Source: Paracoccaceae bacterium (GTDB lineage Bacteria > Pseudomonadota > Alphaproteobacteria > Rhodobacterales > Rhodobacteraceae). Taken from it: a stretch of 11,762 bases of DNA. The number at the start of each line of letters is the position of its first letter. Position 1 is the first letter of the stretch. The translations under genes were made by a program, and so were the position numbers. Of this stretch, positions 6,652 to 11,762 are shown one piece after another. The notes below the pieces were generated by a model. It searched no databases and was not told the origin of the DNA. It saw only the letters and a list, made by a program, of their open reading frames with translations. The stretch lies in assembly GCA_013214715.1 (NCBI GenBank), contig JABSSB010000057.1, positions 1-11,762 on the forward strand. The letters are read 5' to 3'.

Positions 6652-7441
6652 GCGTCTTCTGCCTGTCCTTGCCTTGATGATCACCGCTCTGCCGCGGCTT
6701 GCTATTGGGCATGAGTTTTGGCTCGATCCGGCGGCCTATCAAGTGGAAAAAGGCGAGCGGGTGCAGGTATCGATGCGCAACGGGGAGGCGTTTGAAGGCT
6801 TTGAACTTGCCTATTTTTCAACCCGCAGCACACGGTTCGATCAGGTCATGGGCGATGGTCTGGAGGCGATCGAAGCGCGTCCAGGCGATCTTCCGGCTTT
6901 TGATCGGGTGGTCGATCAAAGCGGATTGCTGATCCTTGCCCATGAAACTGCGGCGGCGTCGATCACCTATAAAGAATGGGAGAAATTCGCGGCCTTTGCC
7001 AAGCACAAGGATTTTCCCGATATCACCGCCCGTCATGAGGCGCGCGGGTTGGCGCGCGACGGCTTTTCAGAAAGCTACACGCGCCATGTCAAAACCCTTG
7101 TGGGCGTCGGTGATGCGCGCGGCGCGGATCGTGCCTTGGGTTTGCGGACAGAGTTCGTGGCGCTGGCCAACCCCTATACAGATGACCTGACCGCCCTGCC
7201 CGTTCAGCTTTTGCTGGATGGTGCCCCGCGTGTCGATGCGCAGGTCGAAATCTTTGACCGCGCGCCGGATGGCACGGTCACGATCACGCTGCAACGCACC
7301 GATGATGATGGTCAAACCACCATCCCCGTCACCCAAGGCCACAGCTATCTTCTGGATGCCGTGGTTCTGGCGGAAGCGTCAGAAGAGGACAAAGCCGTGT
7401 GGAGCACCTTTTGGGCGGCGCTGACCTTCGCCATTCCCTGA
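6650..7441 (+). CDS. Secreted DUF4198-family protein
   Basis: This 263-residue protein has a signal peptide (about residues 1-20, ending RLAIG) followed by HEFWLDPAAYQVEKGERVQV, the characteristic opening of DUF4198 proteins. Further family-like segments are GFELAYFSTR, AFAKHKDFPD, a RHVKTLVGVG-type strand and the late FVALANPYTDD and LLLDGAPR, which suggest a beta-sandwich. DUF4198 proteins are periplasmic and often sit with nickel/cobalt uptake genes (NikK-type component); the function is otherwise undefined. Start ATG 6650 is preferred because the next start would leave an 11-residue signal peptide. The ribosome site is weak (GGAA about eight bases upstream). The ATG overlaps the ATG of the opposite-strand HupE-like gene. 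psuK starts 45 bases downstream on the same strand, so read-through into psuK is possible. Confidence 0.75.
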   Translation: MRLLPVLALMITALPRLAIGHEFWLDPAAYQVEKGERVQVSMRNGEAFEGFELAYFSTRSTRFDQVMGDGLEAIEARPGDLPAFDRVVDQSGLLILAHETAAASITYKEWEKFAAFAKHKDFPDITARHEARGLARDGFSESYTRHVKTLVGVGDARGADRALGLRTEFVALANPYTDDLTALPVQLLLDGAPRVDAQVEIFDRAPDGTVTITLQRTDDDGQTTIPVTQGHSYLLDAVVLAEASEEDKAVWSTFWAALTFAIP

Positions 7442-7486
7442 TCACGCCCCCTTGCACCCAATGGCGTCCCACGTCACAAGAGCGGT

Positions 7487-8386
7487 ATGACCACGCAAAC
7501 AACTCCTGACATTCTGTGTATCGGCAGCGTCCTGTGGGACGTCATTGGCCGGGCAGCCAGCCATATGCGGCAAGGCTCGGATGTGCCGGGGCGGATCACG
7601 CGCCTGCCCGGCGGCGTGGCGTTGAACATCGCGATGACGCTGGGCCGCTTTGGTCTGACGCCGACGCTACTGACCGCTGTGGGCCGCGATGAGGAAGGCG
7701 AAGAGCTGCTGAAAGCCTGTCAGGCAATGGGGCTGGTGACGGATCATGTCTATCGCTCAGAGGATCTGCCGACCGACCGCTACATCGCGATCGAAGGCGC
7801 CAATGGCTTGATTGCGGCCATTGCAGATGCTCATTCATTGGAGGCCGCAGGCGCCAAGATCCTGCGGCCACTGGCAAATGGCATACTGGGCAGCGCAGAG
7901 GCACCCTTTCAGGGGCTTGTTGCGCTGGATGGCAATCTGACGCTTGGCCTGCTGGAAGAGATCGTGCAAAGCCCTGACTTGATGGCTGCTGACCTGCGGG
8001 TGGCCCCGGCCTCTCCGGGCAAGGCGGAACGCTTGCTGCCCTTTGTGAACCACGGGCGCGGCACGCTTTACGTCAATCTCGAAGAAGCCGGGCTGCTGTG
8101 CAAGACCGTTTTTGACAGATCCGAAGACGCAGCACTTGGCCTCTTGGCGCGTGGGGCAGCGCGGGCCTTGGTGACCGATGGCGGACGCGCCGCCAGCGAG
8201 GCGAGCGCCCAAGGGGTCATCACATTTACACCGCCCTCTGTGCTTGTCACGCGCGTGACCGGCGCGGGCGACACGTTCATGGCGGCTCATATCGCCGCCG
8301 AAGCCGCCGGGGCTGACCGTCACGCGGCGCTGACCCGCGCGCTTGATGCCGCGGCCAGCTATGTCTCTGGAGAAACACCCCTATGA
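7487..8386 (+). CDS. psuK: Pseudouridine kinase (PfkB family)
   Basis: This 299-residue cytoplasmic kinase of the PfkB/ribokinase family phosphorylates pseudouridine at the 5' position using ATP. The early strand ILCIGSVLWDVIG gives the sugar-contact aspartate, and LPGGVALNIA (about 40-49) is the first PfkB signature. TGAGDTF (258-264) is the second signature, with Asp262 as the expected catalytic base and the glycines as the anion hole. Length fits the E. coli relative YeiC/PsuK (about 313). The specific assignment to pseudouridine comes mainly from the next gene, psuG, which it overlaps by ATGA (8383-8386), a sign of translational coupling. Only a weak purine patch (AAGAG) precedes ATG 7487. 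On sequence alone a generic sugar kinase would be possible; context makes PsuK much more likely. Confidence 0.88.
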   Translation: MTTQTTPDILCIGSVLWDVIGRAASHMRQGSDVPGRITRLPGGVALNIAMTLGRFGLTPTLLTAVGRDEEGEELLKACQAMGLVTDHVYRSEDLPTDRYIAIEGANGLIAAIADAHSLEAAGAKILRPLANGILGSAEAPFQGLVALDGNLTLGLLEEIVQSPDLMAADLRVAPASPGKAERLLPFVNHGRGTLYVNLEEAGLLCKTVFDRSEDAALGLLARGAARALVTDGGRAASEASAQGVITFTPPSVLVTRVTGAGDTFMAAHIAAEAAGADRHAALTRALDAAASYVSGETPL

Positions 8387-9297
8387 TCGATCTGGTTCTG
8401 TCTGATGAGGTTGCGGCCGCCCGCGCCGATGGCACGCCTGTGGTGGCTTTGGAAAGCACCATCATCACACACGGCATGCCCCATCCCCAAAATGTCGAGG
8501 TTGCGCGCCAGGTCGAACAGGATGTCCGCGATGCAGGCGCGGTGCCCGCCACGATTGCCGTGATCCAAGGCAAGTTGCATATCGGGCTGTCTTCAGATGA
8601 TCTGGATTGGCTTGGTCAGGCCGAAGGTGTTGCGAAACTGTCGCGCGCGGATTTCGCGGCCTGTTTGGCACAGGGCGGCACCGGGGCGACCACCGTTGCC
8701 GCCACGATGATCGCCGCGCGCCATGCGGGAATCGAGGTCTTTGCGACCGGCGGCATCGGCGGTGTGCATCGCGGGGCAGAGACAAGCTTTGACATCTCGG
8801 CCGATCTGAACGAATTGGCACAGACCCCGGTCACGGTCGTGGCTGCCGGGGCCAAGGCCATTCTCGATCTGGCCAAAACGCTCGAAGTGCTGGAAACGCT
8901 CGGCGTGCCAGTGATCGCCTATGGGCAGGATGCGTTTCCTGCCTTCTGGTCGGCGCGATCGGATTTCAAAGCCCCCTTGCGCATGAACAGTGCCGAAGAG
9001 ATCGCCCGCGCCCATCGCCTGCGCGGCGGGCTGGGCCTGCCCGGTGGCCAACTGGTCGCCAATCCGATCCCGCAAGAGGCCGAGATTGCCGCGACCGAGC
9101 TGGCGCCGATCATCGCCAAAGCGCTTTTTGATGCCGAGAAGCACCGGATCACAGGCAAGGCCGTCACACCCTTCTTACTGCAACGGATTTTCGAGCAAAC
9201 GGACGGACGCTCTTTGACGGCCAATATTGCACTGGTCCGCAACAATGCCCGACTTGCCGCACAGATCGCCCGGAAACTGGGCGATCTGTCGGCCTGA
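8383..9297 (+). CDS. psuG: Pseudouridine-5'-phosphate glycosidase
   Basis: This 304-residue enzyme reversibly splits the C-C bond of pseudouridine 5'-phosphate, giving uracil and ribose 5-phosphate. Family landmarks are continuous: ALESTIITHGMPHPQN (22-37), KLSRADF (85-91), GGTGATTVAATM, FATGGIGGVHRGAE, DISADL (137-142) and AAGAKAILDL (154-163). Glu24, Lys85, Asp141 and Lys158 sit where E. coli PsuG has Glu31, Lys93, the manganese ligand Asp149 and the Schiff-base Lys166. All key residues are therefore present and the enzyme should be active. The late GGLGLPGGQLVANPIP is also characteristic. The start codon overlaps the psuK stop, so the two should be made together. No pseudouridine transporter or regulator is visible beside them. 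Confidence 0.95.
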   Translation: MIDLVLSDEVAAARADGTPVVALESTIITHGMPHPQNVEVARQVEQDVRDAGAVPATIAVIQGKLHIGLSSDDLDWLGQAEGVAKLSRADFAACLAQGGTGATTVAATMIAARHAGIEVFATGGIGGVHRGAETSFDISADLNELAQTPVTVVAAGAKAILDLAKTLEVLETLGVPVIAYGQDAFPAFWSARSDFKAPLRMNSAEEIARAHRLRGGLGLPGGQLVANPIPQEAEIAATELAPIIAKALFDAEKHRITGKAVTPFLLQRIFEQTDGRSLTANIALVRNNARLAAQIARKLGDLSA

Positions 9298-9321
9298 CGG
9301 GGGGCGCGGCGGCTCAGCCCA

Positions 9322-9350
9322 TTGAAAACATACCCTTGCCGCGCCTAGAT
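9322..9350 (+). promoter_or_regulatory. Weak candidate promoter before the DUF502 gene
   Basis: TTGAAA (9322-9327) and CTAGAT (9345-9350) are 17 bases apart in the 78-base gap between psuG and the DUF502 gene. The -35 match is good (five of six) but the -10 is poor, so the call is tentative. No terminator-like hairpin with a T-run was seen after psuG. Confidence 0.2.
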
Positions 9351-9375
9351 ACGTTCACAGGCTGGTTGATGATCT

Positions 9376-10065
9376 ATGACAACACCATTTGACGACCAAA
9401 ACCCGAAGAAACCCGGTTTGTTTGCCGGGCTACGCTCGTCCTTTCTGACTGGGATCGTGGTGATTGCGCCTGTGGGCGTGACAATATGGCTGGTCTGGAC
9501 GCTCGCGGGATGGATCGACGGGTTTGTTCTGCCCCTGGTGCCGTCGACCATCCAGCCAGAGAAATATATTGGCATCAACCTGCGCGGGATCGGGGTGATC
9601 TTCTTCCTGGTCTTCACCGTGCTGGTCGGCTGGATCGCCAAAGGTCTGATTGGTCGGTCGCTGATCCGCTGGGCCGAAAGCTTGGTGAACCGGATGCCGG
9701 TCGTGCGCTCGATCTATTCGGGGATCAAGCAGATCTCGGAAACGGTTTTTGCGCAGTCCGAACGCAGCTTTGAAAAAGCCGTGCTGATAGAATACCCACG
9801 CCGGGGCATTTATGCGATCGGGTTCATTTCGACCGAAGCAAAGGGAGAGGTTGCGCGCGCCCATCCCAATGACCAGCTTTTGTCCGTCTTTGTGCCAACG
9901 ACGCCCAACCCGACCTCGGGCTTTCTACTTTATTTCCCGGCCAAGGACGTGATCGAACTGGATATGAGCGTCGAGGAGGCTGCTAAGCTGGTGATTTCTG
10001 CCGGGTTGGTCTATCCGCCGGACCGCACGCCTACCGCCGTGCCCGATACGGACGACGCGGCCTGA
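9376..10065 (+). CDS. DUF502 family membrane protein
   Basis: This 229-residue inner membrane protein has two clear transmembrane segments. The first is at about residues 21-43 (LTGIVVIAPVGVTIWLVWTL) and the second at about 72-92 (GIGVIFFLVFTVLVGWIAKG). Between them lies the short polar loop typical of DUF502. The second half holds the family segments VRSIYSGIKQISETVF, RRGIYAIGFIS and VFVPTTPNPTSGFLLYFP, which form a soluble domain. The last 20 residues are acidic and proline-rich. The biochemical role of the family is not established. The start has no convincing Shine-Dalgarno, but ATG 9376 gives the normal family N-terminus (short polar lead, then LFAGLRSSFLTG). soxR starts 40 bases downstream and might be read with it. 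Confidence 0.88.
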   Translation: MTTPFDDQNPKKPGLFAGLRSSFLTGIVVIAPVGVTIWLVWTLAGWIDGFVLPLVPSTIQPEKYIGINLRGIGVIFFLVFTVLVGWIAKGLIGRSLIRWAESLVNRMPVVRSIYSGIKQISETVFAQSERSFEKAVLIEYPRRGIYAIGFISTEAKGEVARAHPNDQLLSVFVPTTPNPTSGFLLYFPAKDVIELDMSVEEAAKLVISAGLVYPPDRTPTAVPDTDDAA

Positions 10066-10105
10066 ACGCGGCCAGCGCACCCGCCTGTGCGGAAAGGAGG
10101 CTCCC

Positions 10106-10561
10106 ATGGCCAGCCATCTTCTGACCATCGGCGTCTTGGCAGAGCGCACCGGCCTCGCGCCTTCGGCCATACGCTATTATGAAACGCAGGGTTTGTTGGC
10201 GCCGCTGCGTAATAACGGCGGGCAAAGGCGCTATCTCAGGGGCGACATCCGGCGGCTGTCTTTCGTGATGATCTGCCAGCAACTTGGCTATTCCCTGACA
10301 GATATTCGCGAGGCGCTGGCATCGCTGCCGCAGGGGCGCAACCCGACCAAAGCGGATTGGACGCGCCTGTCCAAACGGTTTCGCGGTGATCTGGACGCGC
10401 GGATCGACCAACTCAGCGCCCTACGCGACAAGCTGGACGGGTGCATCGGATGCGGCTGCCTGTCGCTGGAAAGCTGCGCGCTTTATAACCCCGAAGATCG
10501 CATCGCCAAGCGCGGCAGCGGACCGCGCTATTTGATGGGTGACAGCGCCGATCAGATCTGA
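10106..10561 (+). CDS. soxR: Redox-sensing MerR-family activator SoxR
   Basis: This 151-residue regulator has an N-terminal MerR winged-helix DNA-binding domain (about 6-75, with TIGVLAERTG, AIRYYETQGLL and QRRYLRGDIRRL) and a dimerisation helix (about 80-110). Its C-terminal cluster-binding motif CIGCGCLSLESC matches the SoxR [2Fe-2S] pattern C-x2-C-x-C-x5-C exactly, at Cys113, 116, 118 and 124. In the family, oxidation of the cluster by redox-cycling compounds or superoxide switches on target promoters by twisting the DNA. AGGAGG lies five bases before ATG 10106, an optimal ribosome site, in contrast to the weak sites of its neighbours. Its 3' end overlaps the convergent dehydratase gene by ten bases. 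No soxS is beside it, as usual outside enteric bacteria, and I saw no SoxR box in this window. Confidence 0.94.
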   Translation: MASHLLTIGVLAERTGLAPSAIRYYETQGLLAPLRNNGGQRRYLRGDIRRLSFVMICQQLGYSLTDIREALASLPQGRNPTKADWTRLSKRFRGDLDARIDQLSALRDKLDGCIGCGCLSLESCALYNPEDRIAKRGSGPRYLMGDSADQI

Positions 10562-11520
10562 GGCGTCTGCCCCGCCAGAACCTGTGCAAACACATCCGCA
10601 TCCACATTGCCCCCGCACAGGATCACGGCGGCGCGTTTGCCGTCCAACTGCGCCCGTTCCTGCATCAATCCGGCCAGCGGCGCTGCCCCGGCTCCTTCGG
10701 CCAGATTATGCGTGCAACGATAGAAAAGGCGCATGGCATCTGCCACTTGATCATCCGTGACCGCGATGATGCGGGCCGCGCCTTGGGAATAGATGTCAAA
10801 CGCCGCCTTTACAGGGATGCGCACCGCCATCCCGTCTGCAAAGGTGCGCGCACGATCGGTTTCAATCAGCCGCCCTGCCCGCAGCGATTGAAGGGCGCAA
10901 TCCGCCTCAGTTGACACGACGCCGACAATCTCTGTCTTCACCCCCAACGCATCACGGGCCGAGATCAGACCACATATGCCCGACCCGCAACCGATCGGGA
11001 CATAGACCACGTCTAGATCGGGCTGCGCGGTGAAGAGTTCCAGACCATAGGTCGCCACACCGCGCACCAGTTCCTTGTGAAAGGGCGGCACCACAGTCAG
11101 CCCTTCGGCATCGGCCACGCGAAACGCCTCTTCTCGCGCGGCGTCGAAATCCTCACCAAATTCGATCAACGCGCCGCCAAAGGCGCGCATGGCGGCGTTT
11201 TTCTCGACCGAATTGCCATGCGGAACATAGATTTTGGCGCTCAGCCCTGCCGCAATGGCCGCGCGGGCCTGGCTTTGCCCGTGATTGCCACGCGTGGCTG
11301 TGCAAATGCCCCGGCTTTGCGGATCGCTGCGTTTGAGCCAATCGATGAAGGTGATCCCGCCACGCACCTTGAAGGCGCCAGTTGGGGCGTGATTCTCATG
11401 TTTGACCCATGTTTCCACGCCGGTTTCCGCCGACAAAAGCGGCCAGTGATACTGCGGGGTGGCGGGCATCTGAGTATAAACCAGCCGGGCCGCATCCGCC
11501 AATTCATTGCGCGTGAACAT
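10552..11520 (-). CDS. PLP-dependent threonine/serine dehydratase-like enzyme (fold type II)
   Basis: This 322-residue cytoplasmic enzyme is of the tryptophan-synthase-beta fold. Lys51 in PTGAFKVRGG is the expected Schiff-base lysine for pyridoxal phosphate. TRGNHGQS (76-83) is the substrate-binding Asn loop. GCGSG (177-181) takes the place of the glycine-rich phosphate loop usually written GGGG, and CGGNVD near the C-terminus closes the cofactor site. Such enzymes deaminate threonine or serine to 2-oxo acids. The length is close to catabolic dehydratases, and there is no ACT-like regulatory domain as in biosynthetic IlvA. The substrate could also be a hydroxy-amino acid such as 3-hydroxyaspartate, or the product of hydroxyectoine breakdown (EutB-type), but no ectoine genes are visible. 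GGAGA six bases before ATG 11518-11520 supports the start. It is divergent from the aminotransferase gene. Confidence 0.85.
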   Translation of the reverse strand: MFTRNELADAARLVYTQMPATPQYHWPLLSAETGVETWVKHENHAPTGAFKVRGGITFIDWLKRSDPQSRGICTATRGNHGQSQARAAIAAGLSAKIYVPHGNSVEKNAAMRAFGGALIEFGEDFDAAREEAFRVADAEGLTVVPPFHKELVRGVATYGLELFTAQPDLDVVYVPIGCGSGICGLISARDALGVKTEIVGVVSTEADCALQSLRAGRLIETDRARTFADGMAVRIPVKAAFDIYSQGAARIIAVTDDQVADAMRLFYRCTHNLAEGAGAAPLAGLMQERAQLDGKRAAVILCGGNVDADVFAQVLAGQTPQI

Positions 11521-11618
11521 CGGGTATCTCCATCACTTTGCGGCCAAGCAGACAGGCTTTGACGCCAAGGCGCAAGCCCATGTCACGAATTGCGATTGAC
11601 GCCACCCACCCCCCGCGT

Positions 11619-11628
11619 CCACATGTGG
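11619..11628. repeat. Perfect 10-bp palindrome next to the aminotransferase start
   Basis: CCACATGTGG is a perfect palindrome ending two bases before ATG 11631, where a Shine-Dalgarno would normally be. It lies in the 110-base divergent spacer between the dehydratase-like and aminotransferase genes. It could be a half-size operator, but chance cannot be excluded. Confidence 0.3.
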
Positions 11629-11630
11629 CC

Positions 11631-11762
11631 ATGAAACTTTCCGATCGCATCACAGGCATCAACGCCGGAGGCTCTGACGGATGGGACGTGTTCCTGCGCG
11701 CCCGCCGGATGCAAGCCGATGGCCAGGCCGTTACCGAGCTCACCATTGGGGAGCATGACATC
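11631..11762 (+). CDS. Class I PLP-dependent aminotransferase, N-terminal part
   Basis: The first 44 codons are present and run off the window end. The peptide begins MKLSDRITGINAGGSDGWDV, then has a basic stretch RARRM and VTELTIGEHDI, the start of the class I/II aminotransferase fold as seen in many Rhodobacteraceae. These enzymes transfer an amino group between an amino acid and a 2-oxo acid. The substrate cannot be read from this fragment, and the catalytic lysine lies outside the window. No Shine-Dalgarno precedes ATG 11631; an in-frame GTG at 11625 is an alternative. An out-of-frame ATG-TGG-CCA-TGA (11623-11634) overlaps the start. Confidence 0.75.
   Translation, partial: MKLSDRITGINAGGSDGWDVFLRARRMQADGQAVTELTIGEHDI

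Noticed and set aside
10076..10091. Inverted repeat CGCAC-CCGCCT-GTGCG between the DUF502 gene and soxR as a terminator
   Set aside because: Only a 5-bp stem, no T-run, and it runs directly into the soxR ribosome site.
1..11762. CRISPR array, tRNA/rRNA gene, transposase, prophage or toxin-antitoxin pair
   Set aside because: No spaced direct repeats, no tRNA-like cloverleaf, and no mobile or toxin-type protein was recognised; nearly all the sequence is taken by the listed genes.

Overview
The window looks like chromosomal DNA from an alphaproteobacterium of the Rhodobacteraceae (Roseobacter group). This rests on GC-rich, tightly packed genes, on protein types I recognise from that family (DMGDH-type flavoprotein with a GcvT domain, DUF502 protein, HupE/UreJ-like N-domain, aminotransferase N-terminus) and on an intergenic sequence style I associate with it. 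The taxonomic call is from memory of family sequences, not from a search. I see no tRNA, rRNA, CRISPR array, insertion sequence or phage gene.

Layout. 1-79 is the C-terminus of a XerD-type tyrosine recombinase. 156-1463 (+) is a CNNM/CorC-type membrane protein with a candidate promoter just upstream. Convergent to it, 1460-2584 (-) is a BamA/TamA-like surface-antigen beta-barrel gene broken by an in-frame TAG, with a second in-frame TAG beside a possible signal peptide. 2734-5154 (-) is an 806-residue DMGDH/sarcosine-dehydrogenase-type enzyme. It is divergent from a ThiE-like protein (5377-6006, +) that lacks the usual catalytic residues. The 222-base divergent spacer holds two translation starts, a perfect 7-bp hairpin and a probable dispersed repeat.

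6010-6651 (-) and 6650-7441 (+) are two secreted proteins whose start codons overlap head to head on one CATG. One is a HupE/UreJ-like periplasmic domain without its membrane part and the other is a DUF4198 protein; both are predicted to start with His-Glu after signal cleavage. 7487-9297 (+) is a psuK-psuG pair for pseudouridine breakdown, joined by an ATGA overlap. Then come a DUF502 membrane protein (9376-10065, +), SoxR with its complete iron-sulfur cysteine motif (10106-10561, +), a convergent PLP-dependent threonine/serine-dehydratase-like enzyme (10552-11520, -), and the start of a class I aminotransferase (11631 onward, +).

How they work together. The only clear pathway unit is PsuK plus PsuG, which feed pseudouridine into uracil and ribose 5-phosphate. 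The DUF4198/HupE-like pair suggests a transition-metal (nickel, cobalt or copper) function, but this is inference. The rest is a mix of housekeeping and amino-acid or methylamine metabolism genes with no obvious shared system. I found no convincing new defence or mobile system. The items most worth a second look are the head-to-head secreted pair, the amber-interrupted barrel gene and the catalytically stripped ThiE-like protein.
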